Below, in pieces: positions 12,561 to 23,906 of a DNA stretch of 64,000 nucleotides. The translations under genes and the position numbers were made by a program. The first letter of the stretch is position 1; the number at the start of each line of letters is the position of its first letter. The notes below the pieces were generated by a model that saw only the letters and a list, made by a program, of their open reading frames with translations, was not told where the DNA came from and ran no database searches. Source of the stretch: Dugong dugon (Eukaryota; Chordata; Mammalia; Sirenia; Dugongidae); NCBI GenBank assembly GCA_030035585.1, contig CM057482.1:48651501-48715500 (forward strand), read 5' to 3'.

Positions 12561-13777
12561 AACAAACAAGCAAACCATTATTTGATGGTTACCAAGGAGG
12601 ATGAGGGAAGGAACATTACCAAATAGATAGCAGACATGTGTTAATATTGGTGAAGGGAAAGGCAATACACAATACGGGAGAAGTCAGCACAACATGCCCA
12701 AGGCAAGAGAGGACACTGAGAGGAACTCAAGAACAAAGGGCAACTATGGTAACTACTATAGCACAGATAATCCTGCAACAGTAGTATAAACAAACAATAA
12801 TTTACCAATGGATACACAGGTAGATAGCTATGCCAAAAGGTGTGGGAGGGTGTAAGGGAGCACACTTACTGGCAGATACAGGTTTGTGGTGGATATTTCT
12901 ATATATATGACCTTAGGTACCCCTTATATATTAACATAAACAATAGAGCATGCAAGGGAACAGTCAGGGAAACCTCTTAGACATAAACAAACACCTCGAG
13001 GGATGAAGTTTCTAGGCTCGAAGCCAAAGGACCATAGACTCAGGGGACATCTACGTCAATTGGCACAACATAGTTCATAAAGACAATGTTCTGCCTCCTT
13101 CTTTGGTGAGTAGTGTCTGGGGTCTTAAAAGGTTGGGAGCAGCCATCTAAGATACAACTATCGGTCTCTTCCCGTCCAGAGCAAAGGAAAGTGAAAAAAA
13201 ATCAAAGACTCAAGGGAGCATTTAATCCAAAGGACTAATGGACACATGAACCACAGACTACACGACCCTGAGACCAGAAGAACTAGATGATGCCCAGCTA
13301 TCACTGCTGACCACTCTGACTGGGATCACAACACAGGGTCCTGGAGAGTGTGGGAAAAAAACATAGAACAAAAAATCAAATTCACAAAAAGGACCAGATT
13401 TACTGGTCTGACAGAGCCTGGAGGAACCTCCGACACTATGGCTCTAAGACACCTTTCTGACCTGGAACTGAAGCCATTCCCGGAGACCACCTTCCAGCCA
13501 AACAACAGACAAGCCCATAAAATAAACAACATGGGAGAGGAACATGCTCCTTAGAACAATCAATTATATGAGATCAAAAGGGCTATATATGCCCAAAAGC
13601 AAAGATGAGAAGGTAGGAAGGGGTAGAAAATCTGGATGAAATGAGATGGGGAACCCAGGGCAGAAGTGGGGAGAGTGCTGACACACTGTGGGACATGAAG
13701 CCAAGGCTATGAAACACTTTATGTACAAACTACTGAATGGGAATCCAATCTGGTCTGTAAACTTGCACCTAATGCAC

Positions 13778-13860
13778 AATAAAAAAATTTTCATGTTGAT
13801 TACATGTTGAAGAAATATATTGGGTTAAATAAAATATATTACTAAAATTAAAAAAAAAAC
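13778..13860 (+). other. L1 3' end with a second polyadenylation signal
   Basis: The usual L1 end (AATAAA at 13778) is followed by about 60 bp not seen at the other L1 ends in the window, a second AATAAA at 13828-13833, and an A-rich tail from about 13849. This fits read-through carrying genomic sequence (3' transduction). It could also be flanking DNA. Confidence 0.45.
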
Positions 13861-14235
13861 AAAAAAAACAAGCCCACCCTGGGGCTGAAGGTAGGCAGGG
13901 GGAGCTCTGTGGGCAAACTCTCCCCAGATGCCTCTCTACTTGGATTCTTTTGAGAAGCCAAATATCAAGAGTCAAGTCTTCCAGGAAGCATTCTTGCATT
14001 CAATCCCTGGCTGTCCTACCCAGCTACTCTGTCACTCCTAAGCATGTGTGTGTTTTTTCCTTGTGCAGCTATAACTCATTCTCTGCGGGAGCATATGTGA
14101 TTTGTCTTGTGATGTGTATTTACATCTGCTTTTCCTCTTGCCTCAATGAGTGTGGAAGTTCTTCCGTGGAAGTTCCTTCAAGATCTACTGCCTTCCTGTG
14201 CAGCATCCCATCACTCCTAACAGGAGGCTCTGTAT
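13861..14235. other. Intronic sequence without a recognised feature
   Basis: Pyrimidine-rich unique sequence. I see no exon with good splice sites on the minus strand and no repeat I can name. Confidence 0.5.
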
Positions 14236-14397
14236 ACAAAACTCCACTGATTTCGAGTCAACTCCGACTCATAGAGACCCTACAGGACAGAGTAGAACTG
14301 CCCCATAGAGTTTCCAGGGAGCGCGCCTGGTGGATTCGACCTGCTGACCTTTTGGTTAGCTGCCATAGCTCTTAACCACTATGTCATCAGGGTTTCT
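14236..14397 (-). mobile_element. AfroSINE-type SINE
   Basis: On the minus strand it runs from a degraded tRNA-like head (ACCCTGATGACATAG) to the typical GAGTCGGAGTTGACTCGAA 3' portion. Type A of two SINE types in the window, with a central TATGGGGCAGTTCTACTCTG segment. Confidence 0.85.
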
Positions 14398-16456
14398 GAT
14401 GTGTATATAAGGGGAGCTCAGTTATTGCAGTAAATGGATTGGCTAACAGGACTGATACATTGCATTATATTGACATGGGGTTATTTGAAAACGCCACCTT
14501 AAATCCTTGGTGGAACAAATCCAGGATTTAAAAAACAAAACAAAAAACATAAACAAGCAAAAGTTAGAAAGTAAGTGGGGAATGGCTGGCGGATGGGCTT
14601 TGCCATTTCGCATCAGACCAATTTCCGAAGGCACAGGAGGATTTAGTGTTTAAGAGGGTCTCTTTCACCATTTGCCCATCTGAGGACAGTGCACCAGAAC
14701 CTCACCATAACACTGGAGACATGGGGGAGAGGGTACAGGGGTTGGCTGACTGCAGAGAACAGGGGGCCAAGGAGAGTGACACACGACACCCACTCCAGTG
14801 TGGTCCCCATGACAGCTCAGTGCCTGGGCAGGTCCCGTCTAATCTGTGGAGAGAGCTCTGGTGTGAGGAGTTGAATGTAGGCTGTGTCAGCCCGATGCGG
14901 TCCTGCTCCGCATGCCCCACTAAAACTCCTGAGTGGGGTTAAATCTCTGGGAAGTTGTTCAGTTATCACTCCACTTCAAAATCTCTTTCTCCCTCCCTGG
15001 GCCTCTGCACCCAGGCATGTCTGTGACGGAGGCTGCTTCCACCCAGGGTGCGAGGTGAGCCCCACTCAGCAGCCTTTCCTCTGTTCCCTCCTCCCTCACC
15101 TACCTAGGATCTAACGAGGCTGCTCCCTCCTCCTCAAAGCGCTCTCTCTTTGCCGTCCACAGTGGGGCACCCTGCCGTCCTAGCCTCTCTGCTGTGCTTT
15201 GTCTCCTGCCGGCTCTTCCCATTGCTACTGGTTCACTTGCCCCACCTGCCTGAGACCGCAGGGAACCTCCCTGAGATCAGGGAGCACGTCTTTGCTCCAC
15301 CATGCTCAGTAAACAGAGGGAAAATGGAACTGCGGAATAATGTTATAGCAAAGTGCCGGTGCACAAGGTAAAGCCAAGGGTAGGTTTTCAGGAAAATAAA
15401 AATTAGTCCTTAATTAATAATTACTGAATTTTGCCACCATTTATAAATCACAAACGGAAACGGAGCAGATTGGTCCATACATAATTCAGTGCTAGGTTTT
15501 AAAGGGGAAATTTAAAATTGAATCAACCCTAATTTATGCTTGATCAGTATTGATGGAATTCTCCATTCTGTTACTTTTTTCAGAAGTGATTACATAACTT
15601 GGCATCAATCTTCTGAGATATCACCCATCATTTATCACGTAGCTGTAATATTCAGCTTAAGAAAATATGCCAAACCAGAAACACTGCAGCCTCACAAATC
15701 TGTGTGGGTGGCTCAGAGGGAAGGGAGCAGCTTTCTATCTAACATGCTAATAAAAACTCTGCAGGCCCAGCTGCTGGAGACACGGGAGCCCCTGCTGGCT
15801 GCTGTGGCACTTGGCGGCCCTGGCAAGGCGCGCTGGGGCCAGCCCAGGTGCTACCTATGCCACCTGGCAATGGTATGGCCGAAGACAAGGTTTGCAGAGG
15901 CGTCTCTACTGCCTGTGATATTGGTAAGAGCTTTTCCGTGCAGCATCAGTGTCTACTGACTGAATGTCCTAGGTCTCCATCGCAGCTCTCGGAGCCGTGC
16001 CCCAGATTGCTCACTTCAGCTCCCTTCCTGGCTCTGCAGATTAACTCAAGAGGCCTGGGCCCCTGTTAGTAACCTCCAAGGACCAAATGTGGGTGGGCAT
16101 GACAGGGAGATGGGGGCCTGAGAGGAAAAAGGGGTGCCTCAGGAGGAGGCTAATTGACCAGGGGGCAGGTAACCATTCTGGTTGGGCATACAGGGCCTCA
16201 ATTTCCCAGACTGGGAAGATTGGAGAATACTTACTGGTTTGAAGCATACTTACTCTTCTGTAAAATATTAGGAGAGCCTTGGGTGGAAGGAGCTGTGTGA
16301 GTGCAAATTACTATCATTATTACAACTTGCAGGAATAAGAAGGCGTACAATCATCACCCCCACCTCTTGCTGGGAGCAGCACCACCGTTTAAGAGCTACA
16401 GTGGAAAAGCAAAAATCACTGAGGCTAGCCGGCTCCTCCTGCTTCAGATCCACTAC
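14398..16456. other. Intronic sequence with an AT-rich block
   Basis: Unique intron. The block at about 15380-15660 is AT-rich with TTAATTAATAATTACT-like homeodomain-type sites and no repeat signature, so it could be a conserved non-coding element. An open frame at 15540-15959 on the plus strand has no recognisable homology. Confidence 0.45.
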
Positions 16457-16642
16457 CTGTATAATCTTCTTCCTCCTCGGGGACCTCTGACTGGGCTGGG
16501 AATGCGGCAGGCTTGGACGGCTCCAGCTCTAGCTCTGGGGTGGAGAGCTCCAGCATCCGCGAACGAGACTGGTGGGAGCTGAAGGTGTTGTATGGGTGCT
16601 GGGCTGTGCCGTACAAAATCAGGCTCCATTCCTTCAGTTTCC
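16457..16642 (-). CDS. PCSK6: PCSK6 exon: end of P domain and acidic linker
   Basis: A 186-nt exon holds two split bases, 61 codons and one split base. The acceptor CTTTGCAG ends at 16643 and the donor GTAGTG starts at 16456. The peptide has KLKEWSLILYGT, the last strand of the P domain, then HQSRSRMLEL, then an extended Pro/Ala/Glu-rich linker, and closes with EVPEEEEDYT. That linker is characteristic of PACE4 and separates the P domain from the Cys-rich region. The linker is slightly longer and more variable than the human one I remember, as expected for an unstructured segment. The exon ends in phase 1 and can join in frame to the exon at 188-86, giving a Gly codon. No premature stop is present. 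Confidence 0.95.
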
Positions 16643-17739
16643 CTGCAAAGCAAGAGAGCTCAGCGTGAACCCCTTGATGTACCACCGCTCAGGCCCCTAA
16701 GCTCCCCCCCCCCACAGGCTCTTCATCCGCCATTTCACTCCCTAGGGACCTGCTGGACAACTCTCAGCCTCCCTAAATCCCAGCGGGGGCTCCTGCTTGC
16801 CTGTGGGCTGACATTACTGCAGGCCTGGGTGGGCGGATGGGAAATAGCCAGAGGCAGAAGTGGCCCTGCCACCACCAGGCCAAACCCCGGTGTTGTTTTA
16901 TGGCGTTCTGACTCTTATTCAGTGACACAACGTGGCCCAGGGAAGCCCTGTTTCATTTTAGCCATCACCCTCACCAACCAGAGTGCCAGCCCTTACACCT
17001 GCAGCATCCCAGCTGCCCCAGGCCAGGCCCTGCATCTTCCTAGTCTCTCCCAAGACAGCCAGGATTAGTGGATAGAAACGAGGTCCTTCCATTGATAAAA
17101 CACTCCTGAGCCGGTCTTTCCCAGTGCACGGTCTTCCAATGGGCCCGGCTCTTTCAGAACACCATGGCTCGTTCCTGTGACCTTCCCCACCCCAGGCAAC
17201 GCGTCTGATGATGACAACATAAGAAGCATTTAATATAGTTGCAGGTGCAGAAAACACAGCCACTGATAGTAATCCCCATCTGCTTTCAACTCCTCAGGAT
17301 CAAACGAAAAGCTTTATTTCAAAACCACAAAGGAATCTGGGCATTTAACTACTGAGTGGTGAACTGTGATCACGGTGCGAGTGGAATGACCATATGACAG
17401 AGACCAAGGGTTCTATAAGCTGTAATTTGGGTGGAAATGTATTTGTGGGTGTTTTTGGAGACATCACATAGGGTATTTCTACTCTATACAATGTATCCAA
17501 AAACACCCACAAAAGGCCTGGTTACTAAAATTTGATGCCTATTTTCAGATCTAGTTTTGGTAGGACAGACAAAGAGGCTGCTCTGTGCCCAGGATCAGCC
17601 AGGCACCAGAGCAAGGAAGAGAGTGGAAGGAATTCATAAGAGGCTGCCTGGGAGGAGGGGGCTGGGAGGTTGTGGTTCAGGAATGGGAGAAGATTGCATT
17701 TCTATTATATTCCCTGGGGGATTTTTTTTTTTTTTAAAC
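16643..17739. other. Intronic sequence, unique
   Basis: Lies upstream of the 16642 acceptor in transcript order. It includes a run of C near 16706-16715. I see no further exon or named repeat. Confidence 0.5.
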
Positions 17740-18225
17740 CACAAGCATATATAACCTGTTCACATATATAAATTAAAAAAAATTAAATTAAAAAAAAATC
17801 TATGAACAAAGTGCTTGTATGGTCAGAGATAAATTATTAAAAAGAAGTTGTTCTCAGGGCTTTTTGGTTTTTTTTTTTGGGTAAGTAATATATATGGACG
17901 GCTCAAAATCCAAAAGTATAAAAGGGAATGCAGTGATGTCTCCCTCCTACCCCACCCTTGGCCACCATTTTCCTCCCCATGGGTGACTGTGGTTATCCAA
18001 ATCTTGTGTTTCCTTCCAAAGGTATTATATGTTTATCCTAGCAAGTATGAACATATGTTCTGCCCCATCCCCTTTATTAACACAAATGGTGGCACCTTCT
18101 GCACCATGCCAAATGATGCTACAGAAGTATCATAATTTACTTAAACAAGAGCCTACTGATGGACACTGAGGCTGTTTCCAAACTTTTGCAACTACAAACA
18201 GTGCTGTAACCTGGTCACATGAGCA
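17740..18225 (-). mobile_element. Old L1 3' region fragment
   Basis: Contains, on the plus strand, the phrase for a target-site description common to L1M 3'UTRs: TACTGATGGACACTGAGG and GCAACTACAAACAGTGCTG. The same element appears to resume at 21866 after a cluster of younger insertions. Confidence 0.6.
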
Positions 18226-18232
18226 GGGACTC

Positions 18233-18394
18233 AGTGGTGCGGGAAGAACAAAAGCTCTGAAGTTACTCTGGGTTTGAGTCCTGGCTTTGTCACCTACTAG
18301 CTGCGTGATTCTTAGGCAAATTACTTAATCTTTCTGTTCCTCAGTTTCCTCATATGTAAAATGCAGACAATAATAATATCTATCTTATAGAGTT
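18233..18394 (+). mobile_element. MIR SINE, left part
   Basis: Core and 3' MIR features are clear: TTTGAGTCCTGGCTTTG, CTGCGTGATTCTTAGGC and CAGTTTCCTCATATGTAAAA. It is cut by an LTR exactly at gagtt and resumes at 18882. Confidence 0.85.
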
Positions 18395-18876
18395 TGTCTT
18401 AGTCATCAAGTGCTGCTACAACAGAAATACCATAAGTGGATGGCTTTCACAAAGAGAAATTTATTTCTTCACAGTAAAGAAGGCTAAAAGTCCAAATTCA
18501 GGGCATCAGCTTCAGGGGAAGGCTTTCTTTTTCTGTCAGTCTTCTCTTCAATGTTCCCCTGCACTAGGAGCTTCCCCACGCAGGGACCCCGGGTCCAAAG
18601 GACATGCTCTGCTCCTGGCACTGCTTTCTTGGTGGTATGAGGTCCCCCTGTCTCTCTGCTCACTTCTCTCTTTTATATCTCAAGAGATTGCCTCAGGATA
18701 CAATCCAATCTTGTAGATTGAGTCCTGCCTCGCTAACACAATTGCCGCCCATCCTCCCTGATTAACATCATAGAGGCAGGATTTACAACATATAGGAAAA
18801 TCGCACAATACCGGGAATCATGGCCCAGCCAAAATGACACACACATTTTTGGGGGGACATAATTCAATCCATGACA
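18395..18876 (-). mobile_element. Solo LTR, ERVL/MaLR-like (copy 2)
   Basis: Minus-strand copy of the family at 10403, beginning TGTCTTAGTCATC and ending CCATGACA on the plus strand. The flanks gagtt (18390-18394) and gagtt (18877-18881) form a perfect 5-bp TSD. It interrupts a MIR. Confidence 0.9.
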
Positions 18877-18881
18877 GAGTT

Positions 18882-18940
18882 GTTTAAGGGATTAAACATT
18901 TCATGGTTGTAAAGCACTTAGAACAGTGTCTGACATATGT
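18882..18940 (+). mobile_element. MIR SINE, right part
   Basis: Continues the MIR from 18394: GGGATTAAACATTTCATGG, then TAAAGCACTTAGAACAGTG and a TGACATA end. Confidence 0.8.
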
Positions 18941-19257
18941 TATTGTTAGCTGCTGTCAGCTCTGACTCACGGTGACCCTATGTATAACAGAATGAAATGC
19001 TGCCTGGTCCTGTACCATCACAATTCTTGGAACATTTGAGTCCATTCTATTGTGATCCATAGGGTTTTCACTGGTTAATTTTCAGAAATAGATCACCAGG
19101 TCCTTCTTCCTAGTCTTTCTTAGTCTGGAAGCTCTGCTGAAACCTGTCCACCATAGGTGACCCTGCTGGTATTTGAAATACCGGTAGCATAGCTTCCAGC
19201 ATCATAGCAACACTCAAGCCACCACAGTATGACAACTGGCAGACAGGTAGTGGGCCT
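18941..19257 (-). mobile_element. RTE-tailed SINE, 5'-truncated
   Basis: The plus strand starts TTGTTAGCTGCTGTCAGCTCTGACTC in pieces typical of a BovB-like 3' end read in reverse. It shares middle blocks (CTTCTTCCTAGTC, CATCATAGCAACAC) with the tRNA-Gly-headed SINE at 36047. Its tRNA head is missing. Confidence 0.65.
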
Positions 19258-19258
19258 G

Positions 19259-21862
19259 AATTTTACGTGTGTAAGTGTATCCTTTCAAGATCTACCCTGA
19301 AGTACAACACTGTCAGTGATATGATAATATCCACATGCCTACAAGAAAGATCAGTTAGTATGACTATTATTCAAATTTATCCACCAACCACTAAGGCCAA
19401 AGATGAAGAAATTGAAGATTTTTACCAACTTCTGCAGTCTGAAATTGATCAAACATGCAATTAGGGTGCACTGATAATTACTGGTGATTGGAATGTGAAT
19501 GCTGGAAGCAAAAGAAGAATTGGTGGTTGGAAAATATGGCCTTGGTAATAGAAATAACACCAGAGACCACATGATAGAATTTTGCAAGACCAATGACTTC
19601 TTCATTGCAAATACCTTTTTTCAACAAAATAAACAGTGACTATACAATGGACCTCACCAGATGGAATACACCAGAATCAAATCGACTACCTCTGTGGAAA
19701 GAGACGTTGGAAAAGCTCAATATCATCAGTCACAGCAAGGCCAGGGGCTGACTGTGGAACAGACCATCAACTGCTCATAGCAAGTTCAAGTTGAAGTTGA
19801 AGAAAATGAGAACAAGTCAACGAGAGCCAAAGTATGATCTTGAGTATATTCCACCTGAATTTAGAGACCATCTCAAGAATAGATTTGACACGTTGAACGC
19901 TAATGACCGAAGACCAGATGAGTTAATGAATGACATCAAGAACATCATACATGAAGAAAGCAAGATGTTATTAAAAAGACAAGAAAGAAAGAAAAGACCA
20001 AAATGGATGCCAGAAGACTCTGAAAGTTGCTCTTGAACACAGAGTAGCTAAAGTGAAAGGAAGAAATGATGAAGCAAGAGCTGAACAGATGTCAAAGGGT
20101 GGCTCGAGAAGACAAAGTAAAGTATTATAACGACATGTGCAAAGACCTGGAGATAGAAAACCAAAAGGGAAGAACACAATCGACATTTCTCAAGCCTCGA
20201 GTTGCAATACTGAAGGATTCTATGGAGAAAATATTAAACGATGCAGGAAGCAGCAAAAGAAGATGGAAGGAATACACAGAGTCACTGTACCAAAAAGAAT
20301 TGGTCGACCCTCAACCATTTCAGGAGGTAGCATGTGATCAAGAACTGACGGTACTGAAGGAAGAAGTCCAAGCTGCACTGAAGGCACTGGTGAAAAACAA
20401 GGCTCCAGGAATTGATGGAATACCAATTGAGATGTTTCAACAAACGGATGCAACCTTGGAGGTGTTCATTCAGCTATGCCAAGAAATTTGGAAGAGAGCT
20501 ACCTGGCCAACTGACGGGAAGAGATCCATATCTGTACCCATTCCAAAAAAAGGTGACCCAACAGAATCCAGAAATTATCAAACAATATCATTAATATCAC
20601 ACACAAGTAAAATTTTGCCGAAGATCAAAAGCGGTTGTAGTAGTACATCGACAGAGAACTGAGAGAAATTCAAGCTGGATTCAGAAGAGGATGTGGAACA
20701 AGGGATATCATTGCTGATGTCAGATGTGTCATGGTGGAAAGCAGAGAATACCAGAAAGATGTTTACCTCTGTTTTATTGACTATGTAAAGGCATTTGACT
20801 GAGTATATCATAACAAATTATGGATGACTTTGCGAAGAATGGGAATTCCAGAACACTTAACTGTGCTCATAAGGAACCTGTACTTAGACCAAGAGGCAGT
20901 CGTTTGAACAGATCAAGGGGATACTGCGTGGTTTAAAGTCAGGAAACATGCGTGTCAGGGTTGTATCTTTTCACCATACTTATTCAATCTGTATGCTGAG
21001 CAAATAATCCGAAAAGTGGAACTATATGAAGAAGAATGGGGCATCAGGATTGGAGGCAGACTCATTAACAACCTGTAATATGTAGCTGACACAACCTTGC
21101 TTGCTGTAAGTGAAGAGGACTTGAGGCACTTACTGATGAAGATCAAAGACTACAGCCTTCAATATGGATTACACCTTAACATAAAGAAAACAAAAATCCT
21201 CACAACTGGACCAATAAGTAACATCATGGTAAATGGAGAGAAGATTGAAGTTGTCAAAGATTTCATTTTACTTGGATTCATAATCAATGTCCATGGAAGC
21301 AGCAGTCAAGAAGTCAAACAACACATTGCACTGGGCAAATGTGCTGCAAACAATCTCTTTACAGTGTTGAAAGGCAAAGATGTCACTTTAAAGACTAAAG
21401 TGCACCTGACCCAAGTCATGGTGTTTTCAATCGCCTCATATGCACGTGAAAGCTGGAAAATGAATAAAGAAGACCAAAGAAGAATTGACACCTTTGAATT
21501 ATGCTGTTGGTGAAAAATATTGAATCTACCATGGTCTGCAGAAGAACAAACAAATCTGTCTTGGAAAAAGTACAGCCAGAGTGCACCTTAGAAGCGATAT
21601 GGTGAGACTTTCATCTCACATACTCTGGACATGTTATCAGGAGGGATCAGTCCCTGGAGAAGGACATCATGCTTGGTAAAAGAGAGGGTCAGTGAAAAAG
21701 AAGAAGACTCTCAACGAGACAGACTGACATAGTGGCTGCGACAATGGACTCAAACATAGCAATGACTGTGAGGAGGGTACAGGACTGGGCAGTGTTTTGT
21801 TCTGTTGTACATAGGGTTGCAATGAGTCAGAATCAGCTCAATGGCATCTAACAAGTGTATCT
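19259..21862 (+). mobile_element. BovB/RTE LINE, 5'-truncated
   Basis: About 2.6 kb with part of the endonuclease (SVSMTIIQIYPPTTKAKDEE), the connector PPEFRDHLKNRFDTLN, RT blocks and the C-terminal region, ending with the BovB 3' signature ATGAGTCAGAATCAGCTCAA followed by CATCTAACAA. It lies in the same old L1 fragment as 17740-18225. Confidence 0.92.
19267..21540 (+). pseudogene. BovB endonuclease/RT remnant
   Basis: Readable segments are IQIYPPTTKAKDEEIEDF (endonuclease), QAALKALVKNKAPGIDGI, then PKKGDPTESRNYQTISLIS (RT finger and palm), an in-frame stop at the end of the LCFIDYVKAFD block near 20800, and LLMKIKDYSLQYGLHLNIKK after the catalytic box. That box reads YVADT rather than YADDT. 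Segments are separated by stops and indels, so it is non-functional. The longest open parts are about 198 codons (20066-20662) and 138 codons (21097-21513). Confidence 0.88.
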
Positions 21863-21865
21863 GTA

Positions 21866-22200
21866 GATATGTAAGAATTGCCCATTCCTAAACGTGGAAT
21901 TGGGGATCAAAGGAATATGAATATGTAATTTTGATAGACATGGCCAAGCTGTTTTCCCTGGGGGTCCCATCACTTGACTCTACTACCAGTAATTATCAAC
22001 ACTGCTTGTTTCCTCCTAGCCTCAGGTTGTGTGTCTTTGTCTATCCGACTGGTGACAATTGCTAACTCTGTGACATTTACTTTGCATTTCTCTTATTACA
22101 TGAATGGTTAAGCATCTTTTCATATGATCAAAAGCTAGATACCTTTCTGACTGAAAATATTTGAAGCAATTTGTAGACTCATATTTACAAAAAATATTTG
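21866..22200 (-). mobile_element. Old L1 3' region fragment, continuation
   Basis: Resumes L1M-like sequence, with TTCCTAAACGTGGAATTGG, the reverse of a common L1 3'UTR phrase, and ACATGGCCAAGCTGTTTTCC. It is probably one element with 17740-18225. Confidence 0.55.
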
Positions 22201-23004
22201 CTGGTAACTAGTGATGAGACTTCAAATATGCATAAATGCACACCTTAGCCAAGTTCATTCCAAGTACTAGTAGTTTGAGAAAATGCTTTTGCTCATGCCT
22301 GGTTTAAATTTTTGTTCCTTTTCTCCATCTGCATTTCATGCAACAGATATTCATGAAAGCTTGCTGTGGGCCAGGCACTGTGCTAAGGGCCGCCGAGCTG
22401 AGGGTCAGTAGGTGAGAAGGAACAGCCAGAGAGAGGTGAGGTGGATCGCAGGAACCCCTTCCTATGTGTGCTCCAAGAACGATTTCCTCTTTCCTAGTAG
22501 GTGCCATTTGGAAAACTTGACCTGAGGGTAAGGGCTAGATACTAGCAACTTTGGATCCATTTCCTCTTCTTTTTTTGTAGTTATAGGTGCACATGCTCTT
22601 TTTACCTCCTCTACCAAGGGAATCACCTAGCTTTTCTGCCTGCATAAAAACATGAAAATATATATTCGATTGTATGGTATAAATTTGAAGTCATTCTTTT
22701 TTAAAGCTATTTTTTCCTAATTATAAAAAGAAGAAAAATTCACAAGCATGTTGTACTATTGTAATTTTAAATTAACAAATAAAAATAAGCTACTTAAAAA
22801 AATACTCAATTAGAAATAAGAAAGATTTATTTCTTGAACACAATTGTGGCTCTATTAACATACTTTGACATTACACCAATATATCTAATTTAAAACAAAA
22901 GTGCAGAAAAAGCACTAAAAAGTATCTAACCCATTCCTGATTGAACGCATACTCTTAGACCACAGAAATTATTGCAATAGTCTATAGTCTCTAGAACATT
23001 ATAA
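22201..23004. other. Intronic sequence, AT-rich
   Basis: A MIR/L2-like phrase (GCTGTGGGCCAGGCACTGTG) sits near 22362-22381. The rest is AT-rich with no feature I can name. Confidence 0.45.
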
Positions 23005-23214
23005 TTTTGTTGTTGTTAGCTGCCATCAAGTTGATTCTGACTCATGGCAACCCCAAGCGTGCAGAGTAGAACTGCTCCACAGGGTTTTCAAGGCTGTGAC
23101 CTTTCTGAAGCAGACTGACAGGCCTTACTTCTGAGGCACCTCTGGGTGGGTTTGAACTGCCAACCTTTCAGTTAGTACTTTAGTGTTTAACCATTTGTGC
23201 CACCCAGGGACTCC
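23005..23214 (-). mobile_element. AfroSINE-type SINE (type B)
   Basis: Full-length minus copy: plus strand starts TTTTGTTGTTGTTAGCTGCC and ends CACCCAGGGACTCC. Flanks aacattataa and aacattagaa agree at 9 of 10 positions. Type B differs from type A in an AAGCAGACTGACAGGCC-like internal block. Confidence 0.9.
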
Positions 23215-23339
23215 AAACATTAGAATAGTACCTTATGATGAAATGCAAATGACCTGATCCACTATCCAAAGCAATAATGGGAAAATGTCTCATCAATAAA
23301 TAAATACTGATATTTAAAATGAAGAAGAAAAATTATTAA

Positions 23340-23906
23340 ATACTGAAACATAGAAAGAAGAAAATAAAAATCATCTATAATTCCACTGGTATATTTTCTA
23401 CCAGGCTTTTTTCTACGCATGTGTGTTTTTTGTATAGTTGAAATCATACCGTATACAGCTTTCTCCTTTTTCTCCCCACTTAATAATGTTAATCACTTTC
23501 AGAAATTGTCTTATTTATTTGTTTAATTGTTTCTCTTTTTCATCAGACTAGGAATGTTCTGTGGCTTTCTTATTTTCTTATTCAGTTCATTACCTTCAGT
23601 GTGTAGCAAGTTTCTGGCATGTAGTAGGTGCCCAATAAACGTTTGCTGAATTAATGAATTAATAACTTTGGGCACAATTTTTTATGCCAGCAAAATATTC
23701 CATCACATGTATGTAACCATTTATTTAATCAATCTTTTAAGATAGGTTATGATAGGACATTTGTTCCAGTTTCCTTTTTTAAAAAAATTGCTTTCATATA
23801 TAAGTTTGTCAGAAATATCATTTGCTACAGTCTGGATTACTTTCACCAGAAAGATATCCCGAAGTGGAACCAATGGCTCAGAGAATAAGACATTGTTAAG
23901 GCTCTT
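23340..23906 (-). mobile_element. Old L1 3' region fragment
   Basis: Contains GCAAAATATTCCATCAC, CATTTATTTAATCAATC and CCGAAGTGGAACCAATGG, typical of L1M 3' regions read in reverse. An L2-like end (TAGTAGGTGCCCAATAAAC) lies at about 23622. The L1 is interrupted at 23907 by the deletion derivative below. Confidence 0.55.

Larger units (their letters stand above)
2408..13860 (+). mobile_element. Long L1 LINE, 5'-complete but decayed, split by a BovB
   Basis: About 8.1 kb of L1 once the insertion at 7862-11149 is removed. The order is 5'UTR (2408-4070) with tandem monomers, ORF1 remains (from 4071), ORF2 endonuclease and reverse transcriptase remains (about 5500-7860), ORF2 C-terminal remains (11162-12560), then a 3'UTR with AATAAA and an A-rich end. 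The 5' end aligns by eye with the independent L1 at 27575, so it is close to full length. Many stops and frameshifts make it inactive. The reverse transcriptase motif reads FADG (about 7556-7567) rather than FADD, so a catalytic Asp is also lost. Confidence 0.92.

Noticed and set aside
2392-13829. tgggttaaa at both 2392-2400 and 13821-13829 as a TSD for the long L1
   Set aside because: The right copy lies inside the sequence before the final A tail, so it does not mark the 3' boundary. A 9-bp AT-rich match may be chance.
19351-21513. Intact BovB polyprotein
   Set aside because: Stops and indels separate all domains, and the catalytic YADD is altered to YVAD.
18941-21862. Single twin-priming inversion joining the minus RTE-like piece and the plus BovB
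   Set aside because: The minus piece matches a SINE body also seen at 36047, not BovB coding sequence, so two separate insertions are simpler.
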